Assembly (NCBI GenBank): GCA_009103225.1
Contig: RHPI01002823.1
Span: 446,989 to 510,988 of the forward strand
Length of the DNA: 64,000 nucleotides
Direction of reading: 5' to 3'
Source: Chlorokybus atmophyticus
Lineage: Eukaryota; Streptophyta; Chlorokybophyceae; Chlorokybales; Chlorokybaceae
The notes below the pieces were generated by a model that saw only the letters and a program-made list of their open reading frames with translations, had not been told where the DNA came from and did no database searches. Every line of letters starts with the position of its first letter. Within the stretch, counting starts at the first letter, position 1. Shown piece by piece: positions 13,305-24,538 of the stretch. The position numbers and the translations under genes were made by a program.

Positions 13305-13888
13305 TCTCATGCCCATTGCCCTCCCATGCCAGCCTTCATCGAGCATGCTTACATCAAGACCCTCGCCCTATCGGCATACCGACCCACGCGTGGCACTGAT
13401 CAGTAGCTAGGACATGACTGTAGACTAGCTCATGACCGTAGCCTACATAGGCACACCGCGTAGCTGATCAGCTGTAAGTTCGGTTGTAAGTTATGTTTTA
13501 TATCAAGTGGGAACTGCTTGAAAATAGCTTCGATATGGCCGTTAGCTTATGTTTAAACCATAGTCATGATTTCAAATGTATAAATAGTTGCAGTGTCCAC
13601 CGAATCAGCTAGTGACACTGTGAGTGAGAAAGCTAAGCTTGTGAAGCAACTTGAACTATATAAAACAAGCAGTCCGGCTCTCAAGCATCCACTCACCGTG
13701 TGAGAGCCTGCGCATGCTCTTGTGCACTATGCTTGTCATTGCTGTGGACTTGGTGTGCTTGTTGGCATCATTCACGGCATAGTATCCACGTGTTGCTTGC
13801 TCATTCACCTTTGTTAACAGTGTAACACATTTTCCACTCATGCAAAGAAACTGTGTAAACAGCGCTACCCATAGTACTGGCTGGTTGA
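13305..13888 (+). repeat. Terminal repeat A1 of the old Ty3/gypsy element
   Basis: It aligns along its length with 46629-47205 (A2 of the same element) and, diverged, with A1/A2 of the younger copy. It ends in tggctggttga, equivalent to TGGCTTGTTGA, and is followed by the leader gccaccctctttgctcaagt. No B segment precedes or follows it. Confidence 0.85.
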
Positions 13889-14099
13889 CTCGCAGTGCCA
13901 CCCTCTTTGCTCAAGTGAGTGTGGTTGCAATCTGCATATCTTAAGTGCAGCTTGTAGTTGGATACATCTTAGTGCATTGTTATCACCATCATCGCATATT
14001 GCACACAAGCACTAGTGTGTTGAGTGATGCCAGTGTTTAGACAGCCTCGTAGAGCACAAACACTCTACGTTCACACACTTTCACCATCGCATCAGCTGC

Positions 14100-17000
14100 A
14101 TGAGCAGGTCCACCCCGTTTTCGCTAATAGACGATGGGAACTTCAGCAGCTGGAGCCCAAACTCCAATCTTATCTACGAGCGAGCAAGTGAAAGAAGCAA
14201 TTACCTTTGGACAGTGACAATGAAGAGATGGAGCCTCTCAGCTCAACCAACTCCCTGCGCTTCTCCAAACGTCCAGGGACAACACCATTTAATGAGTTCA
14301 TCATCCAGTTTCACTCAAAAATGCGACAACAGGCCCTCAAGAACAAAGACTGGTCAGATGAGGTGTTGTTCCATATCGTGGCTCAGTATCTTGATCATGA
14401 GGCACATGATGTGTGGAAGTCCATTGCTAAGTTGCATAGTGTTGACGGCTATGGCGAGCTTGCCAGCACCATAACATCCATGTCGATGCAAAGCCCAGCA
14501 GCTGTCGCCCCTGCAGCCGTGCTTCCTCAACCTGCAATTACTGGCCAGGCGCTAGCTGCAGCTATGCCAAAGGCAGAGGACGAAGAGCCAAAGATGGTGG
14601 TGGCCACCTTGACTCTTGCAGAGATCGAGACCTAGAGGGCCGACCGTCCTTCTAAAGTGCTGATCGCGTCGCTGTCACCATTAAGGTGTAGCAAGCTGAG
14701 CAACAAGCTGCCGCGGCGGAGATGGGTGCATTGCCACTGCCTACACCGGGGTCGCGTGCTCCAATAGGAGGCAGCACCTTCACCCTCGGTTCGGTGGCAC
14801 CGTGCGCACCAGTCATTACTGCTGGTGCTGCCATGTCCAACTCTCCTCTCAAGGACCTATACGCGGCATTGCGGCGCACATTCCTACCTCAAACCAATAG
14901 CAAGGAGGAGCTGAGACGCTTCCAACGGAAGCCCAATGAGGACCCTTTCCGGCTGTATTCGTGACCAGACGGATTGCTGAAGGACGCTGACGACAAGATT
15001 GTCAGCGAGGAGGCAGCCGCAGTGGTGTACGTGGTTGAGTTTGACCACACCTTATGATGAACTGCAGCAGGCCCTCGGCTACACGCTCAAAGAAGCTTTT
15101 GAGACTGCTTAAGCCATTCACAAGCGTGCGCGGTGTATGAGAAAGCAGTGTTGGACACCAACGGAAGCGTATCACGGCCCATGGCAACCACAAGTGCAGA
15201 GCCCCTTCAGCGAGACCGCAATCGGGATGCTCCCATCAATCTCAACAAGGAGAAACGGTCAGCACATTCTGCCTTTATTACTCCAGTGCTGTGCCACCGG
15301 TGCGGTCGGCATGGACACTACTAACAAAAGTGCACCGAAGACTATGACAACCTTGTGTGCAACTTCTGCCACAAGATATGACATTTGAAGGCAGTATGCT
15401 GGCTCAAGTTCCTTGAGCTGCGCCCCATGATTAGATACAACAACAGTAACAACGCTAGTGGCTGCCGCTGTAATGGAGTGCTACTGCTATACGGTTCGCC
15501 GCCCTTATCTAATTAGAAATCAGGGTCTCAAAGGGTAATAAACAGCCAATTGAGCCGTATTAGGGCCTTTATGGCCTTGATGTAGTGTTAGCTCATCGTT
15601 AACACTGATATCTTTGTGAGACTCATGTCTCACATCGATATCAGCCGCATGGCGGCGCTGTCAAACGCAGCGGCCGCCATAGCCAGAGCATCTTTTGCTC
15701 TGGCAGCTGCCCCGGCAGTGGCGGCGGCGGTGTGGGCCGGCGGCGTGGCTTGTGGTGGTGGTGGGGTAGGGGATTAAACATGGCGGTAGNNNNNNNNNNN
15801 NNNNNNNNNNNNNNNNNNNNNNNNNNNNNNNNNNNNNNNNNNNNNNNNNNNNNNNNNNNNNNNNNNNNNNNNNNNNNNNNNNNNNNNNNNNNNNNNNNNN
15901 NNNNNNNNNNNNNNNNNNNNNNNNNNNNNNNNNNNNNNNNNNNNNNCCCCCCCCTTACAGCCGCAGCAACAACAATAACAACAAGAGGGGCAACACCAAC
16001 AGCAATAACGCTGGTGGCTACAACAACAACAGCGACGCTGGCGGTCGCAACAACGGCAACAATGCTGGTGGTTACAACCCCAACAACAACAACAACACCG
16101 GCGCTCGCAAGGACGAGCCGAGTTACAAAGGGAAGAACCGCCTCCCGCAGCGCAAGAAGCCTGAGGGACGTCCTCATGCTGGAGCTGCTGCTGTCAAGGC
16201 ACCAGCCAACCCACCAGCTGTTGACCAAGTGGCAGCCCTCATGGCGCGTGTGGCACAGTTGGAAGAAATCAAGGAGCGGGACTGTCAGGCCTGCTACTTT
16301 GCCCGCTAAGCAATAATGGCACCAACACCAAAGAGGGACACTCCCATGCCATCACGTGTGCAGCCGACAAGACGTGCGCCCAAACAAGATAATGAATCTT
16401 TACTAGCGGCATCATAAAAAGCCACAAGTGGTGCCTCCGCTGCTACAACCATTGCTGGGACCGCGTTGTCAATGACGCCGTCGACATCCACACCAACCGC
16501 GGCAGCAGGTGCAGGCACATCAGGCACCATGTTGTCCTCGGTGATGGAAAACATCGACACCGCCGCAGCCATGGTGACCGAGCCCGTGGGTGGTGAAGAC
16601 ATCTCCCCTGCTTCCATTGAAGCCACAACATTAGCCACGATTGCGGCCACGCTCACTGCTACGACCTCAGTTACAACAACAGCTGCCGGTGCCACAACCA
16701 TTACTGCCAGCGACGTTGCCGCACCCTCTGCAGTACCACCGGAGGTCGTTCGGGCAGCCCCTCCATCAGCACTTGATGTCACTCATTAGCTGCCACGCGG
16801 ATAGCAAGCACATCGAGCTTGGGCATCCATCCTATGCAATATCGCACCCACCAACATTGCGTGCGGATTGAAGGGGCAACGCATCACACGAGTGGCAAGG
16901 AATAATCGCATCTTACCGTTTCCACCACTAGAGTATCACACCCTACCAGAGCCTACAGAGCAACAGCTTGAGGATGAGATACTCGCAGGCACTGCTCCAA

Positions 17001-17693
17001 CCATGCAAGACCAGCACTTCAGGGTCACATACCGGCGACGTGCTGCATTGGTATTGGCAATTAAGCTATTCTTGGCATTACACGCAAGGCTGCATGAGGC
17101 GCCGACGAGGGTCTCGATAGTCAATGCCCGCTCAGCAAATTAATTTTAAGCTTTCACTATTGGACCCGCTTAAACTGCAACGCCGCCAACAGCAAAACCT
17201 CATGGTAACCACGCCGAACTCGCCATTAGAAACTGACCCCATGATTCGTAGGCTTGTGCAAGGGAGCCGTCAAGAGCGATTTCATTTCACCCCTTAAACA
17301 AGCATACCACTATCGGCGGGATTAAGCAGCACAGGTGGATGCGCGTCGTCAAGCGTATGAAGCAGCTCGCGCAGTTCCGCTCAACATGCCGAAGCATCTG
17401 ATGTCGCCGGTCCTTCAGTGCACTCGCGTATGTGCCATTATTAGCAACCGCAGTTGTTCCGCAGGGGCAAGCAACTGCTTATCAAGCAAGGGCGCAACAA
17501 TTGAGGGGGATAATCGCCCTGCTGCTGCCTTCCTAATCGAGGATATGCCCGAAGATCAGCATGATGCAGGGCGAGGCTACCTCACCCTACAAGGGGACAC
17601 CACACAGAGAGGAGGAGCTGGCATGGTAAAAGAGCAACAGCTTCATACCGCTCCCATACAACAAGCAGTCATGCTGCACAGATCCGAGCACTG
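14100..17693 (+). pseudogene. gag: Gag region, N-terminal half, of the old Ty3/gypsy element
   Basis: It starts at ATG 14100 with MSRSTPFS, shifts frame near 14207, and aligns with Gag of the younger copy through EFIIQFHSKMRQQAL and DSPLKDLY-like stretches. A CCHC knuckle (CHRCGRHGHY) near 15294 is interrupted by TAA, and a second lies at about 15358-15399. An Asn/Gly-rich segment follows the N gap (15947-16090), then a coiled stretch (MARVAQLEE) near 16240 and a Thr/Ala-rich linker. At 15400-15402 the codon after the second knuckle is TGG (Trp), where the younger copy has TGA. The match ends near 17693. This is a nucleocapsid/capsid precursor relic with many stops. Confidence 0.8.
15478..15946. 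other. Foreign stretch plus 157-base N gap inside the old Gag
   Basis: Bases 15478-15789 do not align with the Gag of the younger copy. They contain a hairpin at 15607-15642 (tgtgaga/tctcaca flanked by gatatc) and a GC-rich end. N fills 15790-15946, after which Gag sequence resumes. It may be a small non-autonomous insertion whose second end is lost in the gap. Confidence 0.5.
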
Positions 17694-17814
17694 GGCAATT
17701 GCCATGCGGACCATTGTTCCACGAGGCCAGTCCATTATTTGAGCAATCGAGACCCAGTCGCACGGTTTTGGTGAAAGTACAGCGGCGCAATTGGGCAGGG
17801 CGAGGAGGGCGAAG

Positions 17815-18008
17815 TTTCGGCCGTCGGCGGCGTTGGCAGCAACGCCGCCGTCGAGGTGACGGCCGCAACTACATTCACTGCTTGACACGTGTGCTACCTC
17901 AATTCTAACTATTAACTATTAGCATGAACTATTAATGTAAATGTAATGTAAATTTTTTTTTATAAGCAACTCCCCGGCTAATAGTTGGCGCCGACGAGTA
18001 TTACCCAT
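17815..18008. repeat. Left terminal repeat of the DIRS-like element
   Basis: It shares tttcggcc, tcggcg, gcgccgccgtcgag, cacgtgtgctac, ataagcaact and ccggctaatagttggcgccg, in the same order and orientation, with 35176-35324. The left copy has about 45 extra bases. Confidence 0.75.
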
Positions 18009-18305
18009 TATATTACTTTACACCCGATGAGCGATTTACATTCTTTTTGTCACAAACAATATTCCTACCTACAGTTCAACTTTGGCAAGAACACCCAAGC
18101 CCTACGATGCAACGCGTTCATCGTTATATATAACTATGGTTTGCACGATAAACGGCTGTGAATGCATTGAACATTCTACCTCACCCTCCCAAACATATAT
18201 TGGTAGGGAAGAGTTGTAGATACAGAGCCCGGTGCACTGTATCGCCAAAGTTGCAAATCACAATGGTTGTGTTATGTTGTATGACAATGTTTGATCCCTT
18301 TACAG

Positions 18306-19482
18306 ATGGACTTCGCACAACGCTTGCAACACTTTGCTGATGCTCAACACATCGCATGCGCAACGGTGCGTCTTCAACGAGTAGTCAGTTGCAGTTTGCG
18401 AGAGCGAGCAGCGGCAGCGCTGTTGAAATTGGAGCGCATCAGCCGAGAATCTGTATCTGATAACACTCGCAATCAACGCGATTGCGTCTGACAAGAGTTT
18501 GCCAACTACCTGCAACATCCCGAGCTCAACATTGCCGTTGCCAATGGTACCCAAGCTATCGTCACAAGCTACCTTGCTGGGCACTGGACCAACACACACA
18601 TTGGCAAAGCTTGCAAACTTGACCGTCAAGGCCATCGCATAATCGCTAGCACTACACTGGACAATGTGATCTCACATCTCACATGCTCGTTTAGACTGCT
18701 AGGCCGCATCAGCCCTTGGGACAGCGACATGTCTACAGGAAACCCGCTTCTGTCTATAGACGTGAGCGAGTTTCGTCAAGGGTATGCCAAGATTGCTGCT
18801 CGGCAAGGCGTTCAACCTATTGATGCCGTGCCATTGGCAATTGACGACATGCGCGCGCTGATCTAATACTTCCAGCTGCAGCTGTGTACCATACCTCCGC
18901 CATTGATAGTCACATGTGACAAGACTCCGGCGCGTCCATGCACTTTTTGTATACCTATGGTGCACATGGCAACGGGGTGGTGAAGGTGCGCGTTGACAAA
19001 TGCACGAGATACAAGGGGTAGGTTCCGGGCTGATGGCCATTGTCACACATCTGAATAACTACAGCACCGGAGGTGCACCAAGCATACAAGTGCGCAGCAG
19101 TGGTTTGCCTGTGGAGTTCTCTGAAGTGCTTTATGCCTATGTAACCTACTGTCGCGGAAGCTGCTTTGCCATCACCGTTGGTCCTCTATTTCGGCCTGTT
19201 GCCAAGAATAGGTCAAAGTGGGAAGAGCATAACATGTCTAGCAATTGTGCATACCATGCGGTTGTGCGCTGTTGCAAGGCATGTGGCATATATAGGCCGC
19301 ACCTAGGGTTGCACTCTTTCAGGCGTGGTGCCGCTCAGAGCGCCTTCCATGCTGGTGTTACTTTGGAAGAAATAGAAGCTCAAGGCACATGGAGAAGTTC
19401 TGCCATCATGCACCGTTATCTACATGAAAGGCGCTTACCCAATGCACAAAAGCATAAATGTATGGGTAGCGTCCAGGGTTGA
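18306..19482 (+). pseudogene. Tyrosine recombinase of the DIRS-like element
   Basis: ATG at 18306 opens a frame with an N-terminal helical (SAM-like) domain containing SDNTRNQRD. It is broken by TGA at 18489, a stop near 18864 and a frameshift near 18990. The last 160 codons (19000-19482) are open and carry the catalytic end: LHSFRRGAAQ gives His (19312) and Arg (19321) of the HxxR box, and MHRYLHERR gives the nucleophilic Tyr (19417). A Trp in GTWRSS holds the box-III position. Such recombinases insert the circular DNA copy of a DIRS element without a DDE integrase. The stop at 19480-19482 faces the end of the RT gene on the other strand, about 170 bases away. Confidence 0.8.
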
Positions 19483-19649
19483 TGCTGTTTTCGGGAACTC
19501 GCGCACCCCATTCAAACCATTCAGGCCGTGGGCCTAATCTTCAGTATATGTGAACTGCCAATTGCGGAACACTAGCCACCACACAGCAGAGTGCCATTCA
19601 GGCACAAACACCACAGCTGGCATCTAGTAATACTACAGTGACACTACGG

Positions 19650-21851
19650 CTTCATGCTCGAGAGCCAATGGCGGATGACACTATACAAAGCCACCTCCCA
19701 AGCGTTCAAGAACATCACGCCAATTTGTTGTCTAAGCATTTCCCAACCTTCCAGGCATGTGCATGTAGCTGAAACAATCAGCCGCTTTACTATTCCAATC
19801 AGCCGCAAAACAATCCAATGTAGGGCGTCCAACATGCTGCTGTACAAGCGCAACTGCGTCCGCGGTCAGTGCCCAATCCCCTCTATTGATGAACTTGGAC
19901 AATGCGTCCGCATCGCGCAGCGCATCACACGAGCGCCACACGCAAGTCAGCACAATATCACGCTCCTAGCACAAAGACCATAATTGATGTAAAGCCTGCA
20001 GCATGTGAGGCTCAGAAGCAGACAACTTGTTTAGCATTTGAATCGGTGGTTGACAATCGCTAACAATGCGCACTGTACAATGCTGGAGATCATGCGTGCA
20101 CGCCACTTTAGTGAACGCTTGCACATAAGCTAGTGCCTCCTTCACGGCCGAAGGCAGTGACATATGCTCAGGCTTAAAGTTGCCTGCCATGCGAGGCCAA
20201 GGCCCTGTCGCCCCCCAACCAATTGTACCCGAAGCATTAACATGCAGCTCTGCATGTTAATGCTTCGCTCAAGCAGCACCGGGAACTTCCACCAAGCATT
20301 GCCATTATAAGTTTGCAAGCCAGCATCAGTCCAGTCACAGAATTGTCGAAAGGTGTTCATATTACTCACAATGTCATCTCATGCATCCGTGGCCAAAGCC
20401 AGACGCATCAATTGGCGAGCATAAATGCTTGCACGTGCAAATGCTAGCTTCAACGCAATTAGTTTGCCAGCAATGCGTGCCAGGTGACGCTTCGTTAATG
20501 TAGGAGCCTTTGCCAATTCTTACATCAGCTGCAACAGCTTGGCCAGCTTTCTTGAGGGAATGGCAAAAGAGCCGGTCACTGTGTCAACCAGCAGACCCAA
20601 CAACTGCACCACTTGCTCCGGCCACAATTGGCTTCACAAAATTTTATATGCCAAGCGTCTTGAACAGACGCAGTACGCGGCAAAGGCGCCAGCACAAATG
20701 CCAACGATTGGAATGGCTAAAGTGCATGTCGTCAATATAGGCAAGGCAGGAAAATCCCATTGCCCGCGAAGGTGTGAAGACAGTCGACATCAAGGTTGTA
20801 AACAACCAGCATGCTTGATTCAGGCCGAATGGCAGTACATTCCATCTGTATGTAACTCCAGCAAATCGCAAAGCCAAATAAGGCTTGCTGTCCTCATGAA
20901 TGGGCACATGATGATAACCCGACTTTAGATCTGCTGTCACTTGCCAAAAATGGCGCTTGGTGTACAATAAAACATCTCGCAACTACTCATAGCTGAAGGG
21001 AATGTGGCGCAAAAAGAGGTTGTCATACCTTAAATCCATAATGAGCCTCAAACGTTTTTCCTGCTCGACCACACCTATGCCAGTGACTACCGCCACGCCA
21101 TGCGCTTCCACAATCGAGATTACTACTGTTTTTATTAAATTTGCTAATTTGTCGATTAAGTAATCGCGATGTATTGTGGCGGACTTGCGCGATTTCGAAA
21201 CATACCTAGTGTTGAGGTATTGCGTGACAGCATAGCTGTGATACCACTAACACCGAAGCCTTCGGCCTTCAACAGCGAATGTACTTCGTCCCATTTGCGT
21301 CAATCCGATTCCTGAGTGCCCACCCATTGTAGGCGATACCCGTAATGCAACCAATCAAGCACAAATGTCTTCTTGCTTTGCATAGTCAATTGAAACCAAG
21401 TGGTCCATACTGTTAGCCGTTGCTGCAAAGAGGCTGCCATAAAGTTCTCCGCATCAAGAGTATCAGTGCGTAGTTGCTCTGCCCATTGGCTTGCAGAGCC
21501 AATACACTATTTCAAGCCATTTGACGCTTGTGACAACTCCGCATATATGGAACGAATGTCGTCTTGTTGCTGAGCAGCAGGTACGCTCGCAGCAATGTGT
21601 TGCACTTGTGTAATCACATCAATGAGCTCCTCTAGTGGGGATATCGATAAAGGGTCCACTGCCATCGTTGGCATTACAGGTGCCCACTCTTCTTGCATGA
21701 AGTCATCGTCACATATGTCCCTAATGGCGACCAATTCTGTAGATGTGCCATGTCTGCGCACATGCAGGTCAATGATACCATGCTTGAATTCACTATTAGC
21801 TTCAGCTATGCGAAATGAGCCCGTCTGGTTACATACAGCTGTGCATCATGC
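19650..21851 (-). pseudogene. Reverse transcriptase-RNase H of the DIRS-like element
   Basis: Reading from the right: a spacer with FKHGIIDLH, the RT N-terminal part with LHYGYRLQW near 21330, fingers RLRLIMDLRYDN near 21040, palm DLKSGYHHVPIHED near 20910, and catalytic YIDDM near 20745. RNase H-like sequence (VRIVSDCQPPIQML) lies near 20050, and the C-terminal DALSKFINRGDWALT and LDCFAADWN typical of DIRS elements near 19850. Stops occur at 21507-21509, 20980-20990 and elsewhere, and frames shift. The 5' end of the gene is cut at 21851 by the gypsy insertion; ORF1, which should precede it, is at 33528-35144. It is dead as a gene. Confidence 0.85.
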
Positions 21852-22094
21852 TGTCGGGTCGAAGGGAGTCGAGGGTCACGCTGTCTCGGACAGCTGCATG
21901 GACAGCCATGTTGTGCTGGACATGCTGCTGCGCCACCTGTGTAACGCGTAGCAAAAACAGAAAGATGACCTCAACCCTCATGGTGACAAGTGCTTCGTGC
22001 AGCTGGTGTACTGCTGCTGGGTAGTACGGGCAGATGGAGTCGGTGTTCTCCCTGCAGAACATGCTGTGCTGTAGCATACAACATCAACAAGCCA
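21852..22094 (-). repeat. Terminal segment B2 of the younger gypsy
   Basis: It is nearly identical to B1 (22689-22933), with four or five differences. On - it starts TGGCTTGTTGATG and ends CCCGACA. Its first 11 bases are shared with the end of A2. Confidence 0.85.
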
Positions 22095-22686
22095 CTACGA
22101 TAGGTAGTGCTGTTTACACAATTCTTTGCGTGAGTGGAAGAGGAATTACACTGTTAAGTGAGGTGAATGAGCAAGCAACACGTGGATGCTATGCCCTGAC
22201 TGATGCCAACAAGCACACCGCAACCAAGTACATAAAGCTCACAGCGAGGACAAGCACAGTGCACAAGAACATGCACAGGCTCTCACACGGTGAGGATATT
22301 CTTGGGAACCAGGACGGTGTGTTTCGTAGTTCAAGTCGCTTCACAAGCTCTTAGCTTTCTCACTTACAGTGTCACCAGCTGATCCGGTGAACACTGTGCC
22401 TACTTATACAAGTCAACTCATGACTGTCCAGAACATAAGCTAATGGTCATATCGAGGCTATTTTCACAGGAAATTACCACTTGATATAGAACCCAACTTA
22501 TAACTGAACTCACAACTGAACAGCTACGCGCGGTGCCTATGTAGGCTATGGTCATGAGCTACTCTAGAGACATGACCTAGCAACTGGTCAGAGGCGCGCG
22601 CGAGTTGCCATGCTGATAAGCCGGGCGAGGGTCTCGCTGTAGGCATGCCTGATGATGACTGGCATGCTTGGGCGATAGGCATGACA
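22084..22686 (-). repeat. Terminal repeat A2 of the younger gypsy
   Basis: It is 603 bases, the same length as A1 (32723-33325). On - it begins TGTCATGCC and ends TGGCTTGTTGA. The junction with B1 is the perfect palindrome gacagctgtc (22683-22692). Confidence 0.88.
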
Positions 22687-22688
22687 GC

Positions 22689-22933
22689 TGTCGGGTCGAG
22701 GGGAGTCGAGGGTCACGCTGTCTCGGACAGCTGCATGGACAGCCATGTGTTGTGCTGGACATGCTGCTGCGCCACCTGTGTAACGCGTAGCAAAAACAGA
22801 AAGATGACCTCAACCCTCATGGTGACAAGTGCTTTGTGCAGCTGGTGTACTGCTGCTGGGTAGTATGGGCAGATGGAGTCGGTGTTCTCCCTGCAGAACA
22901 TGCTGTGCTGTAGCATACAACATCAACAAGCCA
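22689..22933 (-). repeat. Terminal segment B1 of the younger gypsy
   Basis: It lies between the polypurine tract and A2. On - it runs TGGCTTGTTGATG to CCCGACA and is a close copy of B2. No B segment occurs at the 5' end of the element. Confidence 0.85.
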
Positions 22934-22940
22934 CCCCCCC
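22934..22940 (-). promoter_or_regulatory. Polypurine tract (plus-strand primer) of the younger gypsy
   Basis: GGGGGGG on -, 39 bases after the polyprotein stop and directly before TGGCTTGTTGA. It is the expected second-strand primer. The old copy has a G-run at the equivalent place. Confidence 0.6.
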
Positions 22941-22978
22941 TGGGCTCTGGGGGAGGTTCCAGCTCCAGAGCTCAGCTG

Positions 22979-24535
22979 CTAACGCAAGTGAGGAGGGCCA
23001 TTGGTACGGCAATCGTCGCACCAATACTCCTCCATAGGTATCGTGTCCAACGGTGGCTCCAGGCAGTAGCAATGTAGGCCCTTGTTGCAGCCATCGCAGA
23101 GCATCATGAGTGCGTCGTTGCCGGCGCTGCCGCAGTGTTCACAGCGTGTGCTGCGCGCGGGACGAGGGTGCTGGATACGCCCGAAGCCGGCTACATAAGG
23201 AAGGTGACATGGCGCACAGTTCAGCATGTTGTCTTTCAACCTTTCTCCGTTTTGACCAAGGAGGTCCAGCACCCCTGTAGGGTACACTTTGAGTACCTTG
23301 TAGACGGTGCGGCATACGGAGGTGTCAAGCGTGTCTTTGGTGGCTGCCATGCGATAGGCAAAGTCCCCCGCTTGGAACCGCCGTTGGCGCTCCTTGTAGA
23401 AGCCGCTGCGTACGCGCTCGTAGCGCAGCGTGTCGCGATGCTGCGCGATGCGCAGGTTGTTGAAGGCCATGGGGACGGTGCGCTCGAAAAGCGCGGCGCG
23501 CGCGGTGATGTCGTGGTGCATCCAGTCAGGGTCGTCGAGGTTGTCCACGACGCGATCCACCTCCTGCTGCGCACGGAAGGGGAGCAATGGTGGTCGCCCG
23601 AACAGCAGGTAGTACGGGCTGTACTCCCGCAGAGCCGCCTGCTTTGACAATCGATATCCAAGGGCCACCCACGGGAGGTGGTCATCCCAAGTGTTCTTCT
23701 CGTACTCCAGCACGTATTTGCGGAGTGCCTTCTTGATGGTCTGTACCGTACGCTCGGCGAGGTCGTCGGCTTGAGGGTGATCACGCGAGGTACGGCGGTG
23801 GTCGATGTAACATTTGTCCAAGAGGGTGTCGAATTCCCCTCTGAACTCAGTACCTTGGTCAGTGATGACCTCGGCGCAGCTGCGAAAGCGGCTAAGAACG
23901 TGAGAGAGGAAGGCTTGAGACACCCCCCTGCTGCTCTTGTCGGGTAATGGCACCAGCTCCACCCACTTGGAGAAGTGCTCGGTCATGACCAGGATGTAAC
24001 GGTTGCCACGCGCTGAGGGTGCCAAGTCCCCAAAGATGTCGAGTCCCCATCGATAAAAGAGACCGGAGATGGGAAGTGGGTGCAGCTCGGCGCTACGCGT
24101 GTTGAGGCTGGCGCGCACCATGTCACACTGCTGGCAGTGGCTGACGAACCTTTGCACCTGTTTTGTTAATCCATACCACCACTATTGTGCCCTCACTAGG
24201 CTGACGGTACGCTTGACACCGAAGTGTCCAAGCTCAGTGTGGAGGGAAGTGATGATGCCCTCGCGCGCGACTGGTGTCGGCACTTCCTTGTCTTCGTCGT
24301 GGAAGCGGCGATACAGCTTGTTACCCGCCCATCGATAGTGACGGGTGCGTTGGTTGACCCAGTCCTTCTCTCGAGCGCTCATGCTGTAGGGAAGCTGGCC
24401 ACTTTGAAGAAATGAGAGTGATGGCTTGTCCTGCCATATGTCCTGCCTAGTGTCAGTGGGCGCCAGCTCTGTGTCATCGATGTCGATGTCGGCTGCATGG
24501 GCGTCTCCCAAGGGTGTGGTTGCCGCAGGGTCGGT
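22979..24535 (-). pseudogene. int: Integrase with C-terminal PHD finger (younger gypsy)
   Basis: It follows RT in the same frame after TAG at 24539. The zinc-binding part has HTELGHFGVKRT near 24220 and CQQC near 24130; one in-frame stop lies between (24182). The catalytic core reads WGLDIFGD (Asp near 24040), VITDQGTEF (Asp near 23860) and HPQADDLAERTVQ (Glu near 23755), a DD34E spacing by my count. A GPY-like stretch follows (VYKVLKVYPTGVLDLLGQNG). The last 54 codons are a C4HC3 PHD finger (23009-23143): CEHC, CDGC, HCYC, WCDDC. Chromoviruses carry a chromodomain at this place; a PHD finger would be an alternative histone-tail reader that could steer integration. The final 392 codons are open. 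Confidence 0.88.
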
Positions 24536-24538
24536 AGA

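Noticed and set aside
22034-22354. Open frame on + inside the gypsy terminal repeat, repeated at 32541-32993
   Set aside because: It recurs only because the terminal repeat recurs, starts in different contexts and has no protein resemblance.
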